The translations under genes were made by a program, and so were the position numbers. 64,000 nt of DNA from AP-15 sp963788085 (GTDB taxonomy: Bacteria > Pseudomonadota > Alphaproteobacteria > ATCC43930 > CGMCC-115725), in NCBI GenBank assembly GCA_963788085.1, contig CAWBFS010000015.1:62001-126000 (forward strand), written 5' to 3'. Shown piece by piece: positions 9,970 through 19,763 of the stretch (positions within the stretch are counted from its first letter, which is position 1; each line of letters opens with the position of its first letter). Below the pieces are notes generated by a model. The model saw only the letters and a list, made by a program, of their open reading frames with translations. It made no database searches and had not been told where the DNA came from.

Positions 9970-10120
9970 CGGCTGCACCCCATCTGCATCACTCGGAAGC
10001 GGAGAGAGTCATCAAGCTCTCTTTAGAACGGTCCCGTCTCCCCTGCGGGCCCGATTTCCCCCAAACGCTTCTGACATGCAGGCGCCCGGTCTTCCCCCCC
10101 GACCGGGCGCCGTTGTTTTT
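9970..10120 (+). ncRNA. Putative trans-acting small RNA with C-rich loop and strong terminator
   Basis: The 274-base gap between the amidotransferase and xth has three stem-loops in a row. Stem 1 is AGAGAG 10003-10008 with CTCTCT 10017-10022. Stem 2 is built on CCCG 10033-10036 with CGGG 10046-10049 and exposes CTCCCC in its loop. Stem 3 is an 11-bp terminator. A CUCC-rich loop that can pair with Shine-Dalgarno sequences, followed by a strong terminator, is the layout of several alphaproteobacterial sRNAs. The terminator cannot simply serve the upstream gene, because another T-rich run lies at 9957-9968. The 5' end is a guess; no clear promoter was found. Confidence 0.45.
10081..10120 (+). 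terminator. Strong rho-independent terminator
   Basis: GGCGCCCGGTC (10081-10091) and GACCGGGCGCC (10101-10111) form a perfect 11-bp stem with a 9-base C-rich loop, followed by GTTGTTTTT. It isolates xth from the genes upstream and would define the 3' end of the putative small RNA. Confidence 0.9.
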
Positions 10121-10165
10121 GCGGGTTCGGCCATTCCGGGAGCGCCAACAGGCGGAAAACCCGTA

Positions 10166-10960
10166 ATGCTGCGCGTGGTCAGTTGGAACATCAACTCCGT
10201 CCGGCTGCGCGTCGAGAACGTCCGGCGGCTTGTGGCGGAATGGGCACCGGACGTCTTATGCTTGCAGGAAACCAAGACTCCAGACGAGCGCTTTCCGCGC
10301 GAGATGTTCGAGGCGATCGGCTATCGCCACATGCTGGTTCACGGGATGAAGGGGTATAACGGCGTGGCAATCATGTCGCGCGCTCCGTTCGCATCGGTTG
10401 GAACTAAGGCCTGGTGTAACCGCGCCGATTGCCGGCACGCCGTTGTCGAGTTGCCCGGCGGCATCGAGCTCCATAACATCTATGTTCCGGCTGGCGGCGA
10501 TGTTCCGGATCCGGAAACGAATCCCAAATTCGCCCACAAGCTGCAGTTTCTTGACGAGATCACGGAGTGGTTCAGGGCAGAGCGGAAGAATGGCTCTGCC
10601 ATGATCGCGGTGGGCGATCTCAACGTTGCACCGTTGGAGACGGATGTGTGGTCGCACAAGCAGCTCCTGACGGTGGTCAGCCACACCCCCGTAGAGGTGG
10701 AGCGGCTCGGAAGATTGCAGAAAGCGGGCGCTTTTGTCGACGCGGTGCGGCACTTCGTGCCGCTGCAGGAGCGTCTGTACACTTGGTGGAGCTACCGCGC
10801 CCGCGACTGGTCAGCTTCAAATCGCGGCCGCCGCCTCGATCATATCTGGGTGAGCCCGTCTCTCGTCGCCGCGCTCAGCGAAGCGAGGGTGCACCGTGAC
10901 AGTCGCGGTTGGAGTAAGGCGTCCGACCATGTCCCGGTCATGGTGACGATTGGTGCCTGA
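10166..10960 (+). CDS. xth: Exodeoxyribonuclease III
   Basis: A 264-residue AP endonuclease / 3'-5' exonuclease for base-excision repair. All family motifs are present: WNINSVRLR, LCLQETKTPD, GYNGVAIMSR, GDLNVAPLETD, RLDHIWVSP and the catalytic SDHVPVM near the end. The ATG at 10166 is chosen because homology starts at LRVVSWN; the open frame upstream crosses the terminator and is not coding. The 3' end overlaps the convergent methyltransferase gene by 23 bases. Confidence 0.96.
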   Translation: MLRVVSWNINSVRLRVENVRRLVAEWAPDVLCLQETKTPDERFPREMFEAIGYRHMLVHGMKGYNGVAIMSRAPFASVGTKAWCNRADCRHAVVELPGGIELHNIYVPAGGDVPDPETNPKFAHKLQFLDEITEWFRAERKNGSAMIAVGDLNVAPLETDVWSHKQLLTVVSHTPVEVERLGRLQKAGAFVDAVRHFVPLQERLYTWWSYRARDWSASNRGRRLDHIWVSPSLVAALSEARVHRDSRGWSKASDHVPVMVTIGA

Positions 10961-11450
10961 CGCGCCGGTATAGATTATATCGGTCGGGCTCGATCCCGCC
11001 CGGCAGTGGAAGAGCCCTCAATTGGTCGGCAGTTATGGCTGGTTCGCTGACCAGCACTCCGTTCAACTGCAGAAGTGGGACGATCAGCGGGGCGAGGTGG
11101 TCGGCAAGCGCCTTGCTCGCCGCGATCTCTCCGTTCCCGGGATCGAGATGCGCGAGCACCACGCGCTCGGCAAGCCGGGCGCGGACGGCTGGCAGGGTTT
11201 CGCGCATGTCGCCGAGTAACAGGAATTGGGGCGGTGGAACACAATCGGGGTGGGCTGCAACCCTCCGCTCGCAGACATAGATTTTGCGATGCGGGAAGAG
11301 CTTGCGAAGATGATCGTATGTCCGGCCGTTGCCGAGGCCGAGCTCCAGCACTTCACCGTCCAGATCGCCAACCAGATCGGCGGCCAATTCGAGGCAAGCG
11401 CGTTGTGCCTCGAGCCGACGAATAAAGCTGTCCAGCCGGCTCACCGGCAC
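10938..11450 (-). CDS. SAM-dependent methyltransferase-like protein
   Basis: A 170-residue class I methyltransferase fold. The SAM-binding glycine motif is VLELGLGNGRTYDHLRK near residue 35, followed by the acidic strand end of the next motif and the HLDPGNGE block. The substrate is not predictable. The GTG start abuts the stop of the cyclic-nucleotide-binding gene, so the two are cotranslated, and both lie downstream of the unusual ABC exporter. It may modify the exported molecule or a lipid. Confidence 0.78.
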   Translation of the reverse strand: MPVSRLDSFIRRLEAQRACLELAADLVGDLDGEVLELGLGNGRTYDHLRKLFPHRKIYVCERRVAAHPDCVPPPQFLLLGDMRETLPAVRARLAERVVLAHLDPGNGEIAASKALADHLAPLIVPLLQLNGVLVSEPAITADQLRALPLPGGIEPDRYNLYRRVRHQSSP

Positions 11451-11933
11451 TCACGCGGCAGCGCCGGTGGTTTCGCGCAATTTTTTCAATTCGGCGGCAG
11501 CCGTGCGCAGCTGATTGTTCATCGATTCAACCCGGTGCGCCAGCTCCTGCATGATCGAGACCGCCATGTTCGGGAACTCGCGCACCATACGCATGAAGGG
11601 CTCCTTCGAGATGCGCAACGCGATGACGCGGTCTTTGGCGCGGACCGTCGCCGCGCGGGGCACATTACCCAATATGCCCATTTCACCGACGATTTCATTA
11701 GCGCCGAGCGTCGCTACGACTACTGGTCCGGCCGGCGTCTCGAGAATGACCTCTGCCCGCCCGTCGATAATTAGATACGCCGCGTCGGCCGGGTCGCCTT
11801 GCCGCATCAGATTTCTACCGGGATCGAACCCGACCCGCTCGCTCATGAACGCCAACAGCTTCAGCTTCGAGGGCTCGATCTCCGCAAAGAACGGGACACG
11901 CCGAAGCAGTTCGAATTCCTGTTTGAGGCTCAT
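11451..11933 (-). CDS. Cyclic-nucleotide-binding-domain protein (no DNA-binding domain)
   Basis: A 160-residue protein consisting of one Crp-like cyclic-nucleotide-binding beta-roll. Markers are the N-terminal FFAEIEPSKLKLLAF, PGRNLMRQGDPADAAYLIIDG, the phosphate-binding-cassette region ANEIVGEMGILGNVPRAATV, and a helical, coiled-coil-like C-terminus. There is no helix-turn-helix, so it probably senses a nucleotide and acts on a partner protein. It sits 37 bases behind the ABC exporter gene, with a strong GGAGGGAGG ribosome site. Control of that exporter by a cyclic nucleotide or by direct binding is a plausible inference. Confidence 0.85.
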   Translation of the reverse strand: MSLKQEFELLRRVPFFAEIEPSKLKLLAFMSERVGFDPGRNLMRQGDPADAAYLIIDGRAEVILETPAGPVVVATLGANEIVGEMGILGNVPRAATVRAKDRVIALRISKEPFMRMVREFPNMAVSIMQELAHRVESMNNQLRTAAAELKKLRETTGAAA

Positions 11934-11970
11934 TTCCTCCCTCCTCGGGTTCGTTTTGCCATTGGCTCCG

Positions 11971-14779
11971 TCATTCGGCCGCGACCAGCAAGGACATCAG
12001 AGAATTGTTACCCTGCAATTCAGAGACACTACCCTGCTCTTGCAACTTGCCGCCGCTCAAGATGAGCGCTCGATCGAAATTCCGGGCGAGGCTCGCTCGA
12101 TGCAGCACCCAGATGATCCCTCGGCCGGCAAATTCCTCTTTCAACCCATTGCTGATCTTGGTCTGGTCTTGACCGTCGAGCGCAGAGGTCGCCTCGTTGA
12201 GAATGAGGAGATCGGGACGTTTGAGCACGGCGCGAGCGATTGCGGCCTTTTGTCGTTGCGCCATAGATAAGCGTGATCCGCCGGTGCCAACGTTGTAGTC
12301 GAGACCAACATCGATCACGATCTGGCGGAGCGATAACCCGTCGATCACTTCGCCGAGAACCTTGGGGATTCGGGCCGGGGCATCCGCTTCGCCATAGGCA
12401 ATCTTACCAAACAGGATATTGTCTTGGACAGAGGCGGCCGCGTTGTAGCGCTCGGGATCGAAGAACTCGATCTGCTGCCGCGCTTTTTGAGGAAGATTGG
12501 CGCGAAAAACCTTGCGTGCTTCGAGCAGCCGGCGTTGCATGGGGTCGTCGACAACGTCTAGCCGGTGTCGTGCCGGAACTAGCTTGAAGGGCAGAGAGAG
12601 AAGCTTCGCCCGATCATGCTTGGCGAGGGCAGCGGTTCCCCCCTCACCGATCCGGCCGAGGATGGCTACGAACTCGGGGAGATCATTGGCACTGATGAAG
12701 CTGAATTGCTCGAAGAATTCGTGATCAGCCGGCAGGTCGGCGAACAGTTCGATCATCGTTTCGGCCACCTGCTTGCCCGCGACGACCAGATCTTCGATCA
12801 GGCCCACCTGTGTCAAAACCTGCAGCACGTAGGCGTTGTCTGCGAGCGCTTCGAAATCGAAAACAGGGCCGATCGGCGTGCCAAACAATAAGTTCTCCGC
12901 CACCGACGCGTTGAGATTGAACCGCTCGGGATCATAAGTCTCGACGAGGTTGGTAATTCCGTCCTCGGCAAGCCGGCGATCGAGTGCCTTCCGGGCCTCC
13001 AGCAACTGCATGGCGGCTTTGGGGTCGACCTCCGGATCCAGTCGCCAACGCAATCCCAACGAGTAGATCGCCTCGTCGAGATCGAGACGGACGAGCACCT
13101 CGGTTATGCGCCGCGACAGCGCGTTGGCATCCTCAACCCCCGCGGCTTCGTAATCGATCCAGTCGGCATGAAGATCGAAATCGATATTCCCCGAACGTTG
13201 AGCTTCGTGGGTTTGCCGAGCCCGGCGTTTGACCGTTTCCCCGGTGTAATCGGCTGGGCGCACAGGAATGTGACGAAGACCGAACAACAAGTTGTCGCGC
13301 AGAGTACCAGCAAACAGGTAGGGCGCCGCGCCGACATATCCAATCCGACGCCCGATCACTGCGGTCGGCAGCTTCGCCAAGTCGAGACCACCGATTGTGA
13401 TCCGCCCACCGGTAGGCGCGATCAAGCGGGCGAGCAGCAAGGCGAGTTCGCTCTTGCCGCTGCCGGTTTGTCCGATGACAGCGATGTGGTCGGCGAGCGA
13501 AGCCGTGAAGCTGATCCCATCGAGAACGCGGCCGCCGTCCTCCTCGGCGAGAGACAAGTTGATGACCGAAAGTTCTCCGGAGAGGGGTGTCGAAGTTTGC
13601 GGCTCCGCCATCTGCAAACGGGCGTCGATCATTCCGGCGGGTTGGAACTGTTCTATGATTTGCTCGTATTTGATGCGCGAATCCTCTTTGATCTGGTAAA
13701 AATCCAACAGTTCCTTCCAGGGCGAGGCCAAATCCTTGTATGCCGCCAGCACTGCAACTAGAGCGCCGAAAGAAAGATTGCCGCGGATAACCAGATACCC
13801 ACCGATCGCATAGAAAAAAAACGGTGTAAGCTGCGCAATGAAATTATTGAGGAATTTTACGAAAAATTTGCGTTGATAAATCTCGAACCGTATATCGTAG
13901 ATCGTGCCCAGAAGATGGGCAAAGGCTGTCAGCTGCCGTTTCACCGCATCGTTGGCATGGATATCGACAATGCCAGCCGCCGAACTCGTGAACCCGGTCG
14001 GCCACTTCGCGCACCGTGCGGACACGGCGTTTCCCGAGCTGATTGACCTTGCGTTGCAGTTTCGGGATCGCATAACCCTGCAGCGGATAAAGCGCGACTG
14101 CCGCTGCACCGAGAACCGGGTCCTGCATGAACATGAAAATTATGATCGTCAGTAGTGTTCCCCCCTGGAACACCGGCGTGACAAAGGCATCGCCGATAAA
14201 ACCCCCAAGTGATTCGCACTCCGACGTGATCATCGGGATAATTTGTGCCGATGAGGTCTTGCTAAATTGAGATAGAGGGAAGCGCAGCATCCGATGATAA
14301 AGTTGGTATCGGAGCCGCCGAAGCATGCGTTCGCCAAGACGTCCTTTGAATGTATTTATATAATATTTGAATCCGCCATTTACAAAAACCAGGATCAAGA
14401 ATAATCCGCATAGGATTAGAAGATATGTCACTTGATTAAAGTCGAAACCGAATAGACCTTGCGGAAATTGCTTGCCACCGATCGCTTTATTGATGATGGT
14501 TTTGGGCAAATTCAGCGACATATAGAGGAAAGGAAAGGAAACCAGCGTGAATAAGATAAGTATTATCTGTTGTGGCAAGCTGTGTCTAAGAACAAAACGG
14601 TAAATCGTTGGCTCCAGCGCGTTTGGCTCACTGGTTTTCGCTTCCGGCGATTGCGCGCCTGGTGAACCAGCTTGTTTCTGTGGTTCTAGCAGAACTCGAG
14701 GTGCAATTTGCGACGGCGGGAGCACGCCCTCCATAGGGCTAAGGGCCGCCGCGACTCCCTTCATCAATGTCGCCTTCAT
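11971..14779 (-). CDS. Unusual ABC exporter with a ~330-residue duplicated insert in its ATPase domain (+1 frameshift near 13980)
   Basis: Read through one +1 frame change at about 13971-13986, this is a ~935-residue half-transporter. The N-terminal part has membrane helices (IILILFTLVSFPFLYMS, TYLLILCGLFLILVFV, TLLTIIIFMFM, FFFYAIGGYLVI) preceded by a Pro/Ala-rich cytoplasmic stretch. The ATPase has Walker A GQTGSGKS (13450-13473), signature LSMAQRQ instead of LSGGQ, Walker B LLILNEATS with Asn for the usual Asp, D-loop SALD, and H-loop VLHRAS. About 400 residues separate Walker A from the signature, against roughly 100 in ordinary domains. The Q-loop region occurs three times (YLFAGTLRDNLLFG, LNASVAENLLFG, AAASVQDNILFG), and in the first copy the Gln is replaced. 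Substrate unknown; neighbours suggest a glycan or glycolipid. Confidence 0.85.
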
Positions 14780-14849
14780 GAAAAGATCATTTCGCGATGA
14801 CGCCGCTTATGCAATAGTCGGGCGGTCGATATGTGTGAGAGAGCCCTGT

Positions 14850-16070
14850 GTGACCGTTCGCCGTCATCACAAACGGGTGCTTGTCTACAGCCACGACAGC
14901 TTTGGACTGGGCCATTTGCGGCGATGTCGGGCCATAGCGAACTCGCTGGTCGAGGCCGATCCCGCGGTCTCGGTTTTGATCCTCTCCGGGTCGCCGATCA
15001 TAGGCAGCTTCGATTTCCGTTCCCGAGTCGATTTTGTGCGCGTGCCCGGGGTCATCAAGCTCCGAAATGGCGAATACGTCTCGCTCAATCTGCACATTGA
15101 CATCGATGAGACATTGGCGATGCGCTCGTCGATAATTCGCCACACGGCGGACATCTTCGACCCCGACCTGCTGATCGTCGACAAGGAACCCCTGGGATTG
15201 CGCGGCGAAGTGCGCGATACCCTCGATCTGCTGGAGAGGCGTGGAACCGCCCTGGTCTTGGGGCTGCGCGACGTCATGGACGATCCTGAAGCGCTCGAGA
15301 GCGAGTGGGAGCGCAAGCAGGTGGTTCCGGCCTTGGAGGAGTATTACGACGAGATCTGGGTCTATGGGCTGCCCCAGATCTGCGACCCGCTGGCGGGCCT
15401 GCCGGTGCCGACAAGCGTTCACGAGCGGATGATTTATACCGGGTATTTGAGGCGCACCGCCGGTGAGCTGCAACTCACACCGGAGATCGTGGGCATCGAT
15501 AATTTCCTGCTGGTCACCCCGGGCGGCGGCGGGGATGGCGAGGCTTTGATCGATTTGGTGCTGTCAGCCTACGAGTACGACCGGACTATCCCCCATCCTG
15601 CCCTGCTCGTTTTCGGTCCTTTTATGCTGCCCGAGCAGCGGGCGGTTTTCGCCGCCCGAGCGGCCAAGCTCGACAATGTGCGGGCGATCACCTTTAACGC
15701 GCGGCTCGAAAACCTGATGGCGCGTGCGGCTGGCGTCGTTGCGATGGGCGGTTATAACACCTTTTGCGAGATCCTGTCTTTCGACAAGCGTGCGCTGATC
15801 ATCCCGAGGACGGCGCCGCGTTTGGAGCAGTTCATCAGGACCAAGCGCGCCGCCGAGCTTGGCCTGTTGGCGATGCTGTCCGAGGATCAAGGGCGCGATC
15901 CTCGTGTGATGGCCGCTGCCATTCGCCGTCTCCCGCAGCAGCCGCCTCCGTCCGCCGTTCATATTCCCGGCTTGCTCGACGGCATGCCGCAGGTGAACCG
16001 TATGACCCGGTGGTGGCTCGACCAGGGGCGGGCCGGTTGCTTTGCGGCACGCGCGCGTTACGGAACCTGA
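14850..16070 (+). CDS. Predicted glycosyltransferase, MurG-like GT-B family (COG4671 type)
   Basis: A 406-residue GT-B protein. The N-terminal block RVLVYSHDSFGLGHLRRCRA is typical of this uncharacterised family, and the C-terminal donor-binding half contains VAMGGYNTFCEILSFDKRALI. The frame is open from an ATG at 14778, but that ATG shares bases with the start codon of the divergent ABC gene. The GTG at 14850, preceded by GAGAGAG, is a better start. A paralogue lies at 18534. It opens a compact rightward run of five more genes and probably acts on an envelope glycan or a secreted glycolipid. Confidence 0.82.
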   Translation: MTVRRHHKRVLVYSHDSFGLGHLRRCRAIANSLVEADPAVSVLILSGSPIIGSFDFRSRVDFVRVPGVIKLRNGEYVSLNLHIDIDETLAMRSSIIRHTADIFDPDLLIVDKEPLGLRGEVRDTLDLLERRGTALVLGLRDVMDDPEALESEWERKQVVPALEEYYDEIWVYGLPQICDPLAGLPVPTSVHERMIYTGYLRRTAGELQLTPEIVGIDNFLLVTPGGGGDGEALIDLVLSAYEYDRTIPHPALLVFGPFMLPEQRAVFAARAAKLDNVRAITFNARLENLMARAAGVVAMGGYNTFCEILSFDKRALIIPRTAPRLEQFIRTKRAAELGLLAMLSEDQGRDPRVMAAAIRRLPQQPPPSAVHIPGLLDGMPQVNRMTRWWLDQGRAGCFAARARYGT

Positions 16071-16073
16071 GGA

Positions 16074-17435
16074 GTGGCGGCATCTCCGGCGGCAGCGGGA
16101 CGGGTCGCCTTTGTCCTCAAAGGGTATCCGCGGCTTTCGGAAACCTTCATCGCTCAGGAGATTTTGGCTCTGGAGCGCCTCGGGCTCGAGGTTCTGATCG
16201 TTTCTCTGCGTCATCCCACGGACCGCGCGATCCATCCGATCCATCGCCAGATCAGCGCGGCGCTGCTTTACCTTCCCGAATACCTGCATCGGGAACTGGC
16301 CCGCATTTGGCGCGGCTGGTTGCACTCTCGCCGGCTGCCCGGATACTCCGCGGCGCGGGCCGCCTGGCTTTCCGACCTGAGACGCGATCCGACCCCGAAC
16401 CGCATCCGCCGCTTCGGCCAGGCATTGGTGCTGGCGGCCGAGTTGCCGCACGACATCGGCCATATTCACGCACATTTTCTGCATACGCCGGCCTCTGTCG
16501 CCCGTTATGCCGCGCTGTTGACCGGGCTCGGCTGGACCGCTTCGGCGCACGCCAGGGATATCTGGACTTTGCCGGAATGGGAGAAGCGCACAAAGCTGGC
16601 GGAAGCAGAATGGATCGTGACCTGTACCGAGATCGCGCGCAGCCATCTCGCGGGCCTGATGTCGCGGCCGGATGCGGTAGGCCTCTGCTACCATGGGCTC
16701 GATCTTGAACGTTTCGCGGCGCCGCCGCGGGGTGCGAACTGGCGCAACGGCAGCGACCCGCACCAGCCGGTCCTCATCCTCTCAGTTGGTCGGGCGGTCG
16801 CAAAAAAAGGCTACGACGATCTGCTCGAAGCGCTTGCGCTTCTTCCTGCCGACCTCGAGTGGCGCTTTGTTCACATCGGCGGCGGTGCGCTCGCTGCGGC
16901 GCTGAGGCTCCAGGCGGAGCGACTCGGTTTGTCGCGCCGGATAGAGTGGCGGGGCGCCATGCCCCAACCGGAGGTGCTCGCCGCCTATCGCGAGGCCGAC
17001 TTCTTCGTGCTCGCCTCCAAGGTTGCGAAGGACGGCGACCGGGATGGCCTGCCCAACGTGCTGATCGAGGCGCAAAGCCAGCGGCTCGCCTGCGTTTCGA
17101 CCGACGTCTCGGCAATCCCGGAATTGATCGAGCAAAATGTGACCGGCTTGCTGGTTCCGCCGGGCAACCCGATTGCACTCGCCGAAGCGCTCGAACGCCT
17201 GATCCGCCATCCACAGGAACGGGCGCGGCTCGGCGCGGCCGGTGAACACCATGTGCGCCGCCAGTTTTCGATGGAGGCCGGCATTGATTTGCTGGCAACG
17301 CGCTTCGGGCTGACTTCCGCCTCTCCTTGGGGAAGCGATGCCGGTGAGCCTGACCTCCAATTCCCGAGGGACGTTTCTGGCCGGCGGCGGAACGCAGCTC
17401 AACTGGAATGCGTGTCGCATTTTACGCGCCGCTGA
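16074..17435 (+). CDS. Glycosyltransferase family 4
   Basis: A 453-residue GT-B retaining glycosyltransferase, probably starting at GTG 16074, three bases after the preceding stop. The acceptor half contains FVLKGYPRLSETFIAQEI, a form seen in colanic-acid/exopolysaccharide transferases, and HAHFLHTPASVARYA. The donor half has SVGRAVAKKGYDDLLEAL and the nucleotide-sugar region DGDRDGLPNVLIEAQ with its E-X7-E-like acidic pair. The last ~30 residues overlap the next gene and look poorly conserved. Role: addition of a hexose to an envelope or secreted saccharide. Confidence 0.88.
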   Translation: MAASPAAAGRVAFVLKGYPRLSETFIAQEILALERLGLEVLIVSLRHPTDRAIHPIHRQISAALLYLPEYLHRELARIWRGWLHSRRLPGYSAARAAWLSDLRRDPTPNRIRRFGQALVLAAELPHDIGHIHAHFLHTPASVARYAALLTGLGWTASAHARDIWTLPEWEKRTKLAEAEWIVTCTEIARSHLAGLMSRPDAVGLCYHGLDLERFAAPPRGANWRNGSDPHQPVLILSVGRAVAKKGYDDLLEALALLPADLEWRFVHIGGGALAAALRLQAERLGLSRRIEWRGAMPQPEVLAAYREADFFVLASKVAKDGDRDGLPNVLIEAQSQRLACVSTDVSAIPELIEQNVTGLLVPPGNPIALAEALERLIRHPQERARLGAAGEHHVRRQFSMEAGIDLLATRFGLTSASPWGSDAGEPDLQFPRDVSGRRRNAAQLECVSHFTRR

Positions 17436-18514
17436 AACCTCCCGATCATCCGGTTCCTTCGGGAGATCGAAGGGTCGCGCAACTGTTCCTCGCGGCCTTG
17501 CGGATGGCTGGCCACGACGCCCTGATCGCCTCTCGATTTCGCAGCTATGACGGGCGCGGCGACCCGTTGCGCCAGGCTCGGGTCGCGTCTATCGGCGCAC
17601 GGCTTGCGGCGCGTTTTGTTCGCCGCTGCCGCGAGTCGCCGCAAACTGCTCCGGAGCTTTGGTTTACCTATCACCTCTATCATAAGGCGCCGGATTGGCT
17701 GGGCCCGCAGATTGCAGATGTTCTCCGCGTTCCCTATGTCGTCGCCGAGGCCTCCGACGCGCCGAAGCAGGCATCGCGTGGCTGGGCGGCCGGTCGCCGT
17801 GCGGCGGAACGCGCGATCAGGCGGGCCGACGCGGTGATCGGACTGAACCCGGCTGATCGGGAGTGCGTCCTGCCGCTGTTGCGGGACGAAGGGCGTTGGG
17901 TAGCCTTCAAGCCCTTTATCGACGCTGCGTTCTATGGTGGGCAAGCACGCGCAAGGGCTGGGCCGCCACGCCTGATCGCCGTCGCGATGATGCGCTACGG
18001 AGACAAGCTCGCGTCGTACCAAATTCTCGGGAATGCCCTTTCGCATCTCCTCGATCTGCCATGGTCATTGGAGGTGATCGGTGATGGGCCGGCGCGGCAC
18101 GCTGTCGAGGACGCGCTCTATCCGCTCCAAGAGCGGGTGACCTGGGCAGGAGAAATCGGCCCCATGGAAATTGCACGGCGCTTGGCCTCTGCCGATCTGT
18201 GCGTGTGGCCCGCTCTCAACGAAGCCCTCGGCCTGGCGCTGCTGGAGGCGCAGGCGAGTGGGGTGCCGGTGGTGGCAGGCGCCACGGGCGGTGTCAGCGA
18301 GATCGTCGCGCATGAAGTAACCGGCCTTCTCGTCCCGCCCAGCGATGCGCCGGCCTTTGCCCAGGCGGTGCGCAGACTGCTCGTCGACTGCCTCCGGCGT
18401 GCCGCCTTTGCGGAAGCCGCGCGGCGCCGTGTCAGGGCAGAGCACGATATATCGTCCGCCGCTCGTCGCCTGAATGCGATGTTCGACGCTATATCCCCGG
18501 GAAGCTGGGCGTAA
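17408..18514 (+). CDS. Glycosyltransferase family 4
   Basis: A 368-residue GT-B glycosyltransferase overlapping the previous gene by 28 bases. It begins with MRVAFYAPLKPPDHPVPSGD, the usual glycine/proline N-terminal loop of family 4. The donor site ends with WPALNEALGLALLEAQASG and the conserved ATGGVSEIVAHEVTGLLVPP. It is probably cotranslated with its neighbours. The two family-4 enzymes lie between two COG4671-type paralogues, suggesting stepwise assembly of a short oligosaccharide. Confidence 0.88.
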   Translation: MRVAFYAPLKPPDHPVPSGDRRVAQLFLAALRMAGHDALIASRFRSYDGRGDPLRQARVASIGARLAARFVRRCRESPQTAPELWFTYHLYHKAPDWLGPQIADVLRVPYVVAEASDAPKQASRGWAAGRRAAERAIRRADAVIGLNPADRECVLPLLRDEGRWVAFKPFIDAAFYGGQARARAGPPRLIAVAMMRYGDKLASYQILGNALSHLLDLPWSLEVIGDGPARHAVEDALYPLQERVTWAGEIGPMEIARRLASADLCVWPALNEALGLALLEAQASGVPVVAGATGGVSEIVAHEVTGLLVPPSDAPAFAQAVRRLLVDCLRRAAFAEAARRRVRAEHDISSAARRLNAMFDAISPGSWA

Positions 18515-18533
18515 GTGGGGAGCCGACGCATTC

Positions 18534-19763
18534 ATGACCGGCTCCGTCCTGCTCTATGTACAGCACCTGCTCGGGATCGGGCATTTGCGTCGCTCGTTGC
18601 GAATTGCCGAGGCGCTGGTGCGAGAAGGTCTCAGGGTTACTCTGATCTCGGGAGGAGAGCCGCTTTCCTCAGTGGCATGCACCTCGGCCGAACGCATCGT
18701 CCAGCTGCCCCCGATCAGGGCCCTCGACGCGGGGTTCAAGGCGCTTGTGGACGAGTCGGGCCGGCCGATCGGCGACGAGCTGCGAACAACACGCCGGTCG
18801 GCGCTCTTGGCCGCCTTTCGGGACGAGCAACCTGATGCCTTGTTGATCGAAGCGTTTCCGTTTGGCCGCAGGGCGTTTCGCTTTGAACTTGATGGGCTGA
18901 TCGAAGCCGCCCGGGCGCGACGTCCCCGACCGCTCATTCTTTGTTCGCTACGCGACATCGTGGTCTTGCCGAACGACCCGCGGCGTCCCACCGAGATCGT
19001 CGACCGGGTTCGCAATGAGTTCGATTTCGTGCTGGTTCATGGCGATCCCGCATTCATCCCGCTCGAAGACAGCTTCCCGCTTGCATCCGAAATCGGCGAT
19101 AGGCTGATCTACACCGGCTATATAGCGGAGGCCCATGAGGCCGGTGAGGCGGCTGCCTCGGACGAGACCGCTGGGGCCGACGAGGTTGTGGTCTCGGTTG
19201 GCGGAGGTGCGGTCGGCGGTGCTTTGCTGAGGACCGCCATCGAGACCCGCCGACAGGGATGCTTGGCGAACCTGAAATGGCGCCTGCTTGGCGGCCCCAA
19301 TCTGTCCGACCCGGAATTCGCGGCACTCGCCACCGCTCTGCCCGAGGAAGTCGTCCTCGAACGGTATCGGCCGGACTTTCCGCAAATTTTGCGGCGCTGC
19401 CGTGTCTCGGTGAGTCAAGCCGGATACAATACAGTGCTTGATATTCTCGCGGCCCGAGCAGCCGCTGTCGTCGTGCCGTTTGCATCAGGGCGGGAGACCG
19501 AGCAGAGCTTACGCGCGGAACGGCTAGCGGCCTGCGGGGTTCTCGAACTTCTTCCCGAGAACCGGTTGTCGCCCGAACAACTCGCTTCTGCGATAGATCG
19601 TGCGATTTCTGCTCGCCCGGCAACGATTGCGATTGACACCGGGGGTGCTCGACGAAGTGCCAGGCTGATAGCGGCCATGATCCGATCTCCCGACCGAGAA
19701 TTTGGCGTTGCTCGGGACTGTCGATATGATCCACTCACAACCGGGTTGTTGCCGGGCCGATGA
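18534..19763 (+). CDS. Predicted glycosyltransferase, MurG-like GT-B family (second copy)
   Basis: A 409-residue protein with the same architecture as the gene at 14850: N-terminal VLLYVQHLLGIGHLRRSLRI and C-terminal VSQAGYNTVLDILAARAAAV. The ATG at 18534, 20 bases behind the previous stop, is preferred because homology starts there. Its stop overlaps the ATG of the deacetylase-like gene. The presence of two diverged copies in one operon implies two different acceptor or donor specificities. Confidence 0.82.
   Translation: MTGSVLLYVQHLLGIGHLRRSLRIAEALVREGLRVTLISGGEPLSSVACTSAERIVQLPPIRALDAGFKALVDESGRPIGDELRTTRRSALLAAFRDEQPDALLIEAFPFGRRAFRFELDGLIEAARARRPRPLILCSLRDIVVLPNDPRRPTEIVDRVRNEFDFVLVHGDPAFIPLEDSFPLASEIGDRLIYTGYIAEAHEAGEAAASDETAGADEVVVSVGGGAVGGALLRTAIETRRQGCLANLKWRLLGGPNLSDPEFAALATALPEEVVLERYRPDFPQILRRCRVSVSQAGYNTVLDILAARAAAVVVPFASGRETEQSLRAERLAACGVLELLPENRLSPEQLASAIDRAISARPATIAIDTGGARRSARLIAAMIRSPDREFGVARDCRYDPLTTGLLPGR

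Noticed and set aside
11226..12270. Rightward open frames across the cyclic-nucleotide and ABC genes
   Set aside because: They are antisense to clear protein families; no ribosome sites or recognisable domains.
14778..14849. ATG at 14778 as start of the first glycosyltransferase
   Set aside because: It shares bases with the start codon of the divergent ABC gene, leaving no room for a leader; the GTG at 14850 fits the family N-terminus and has a ribosome site.
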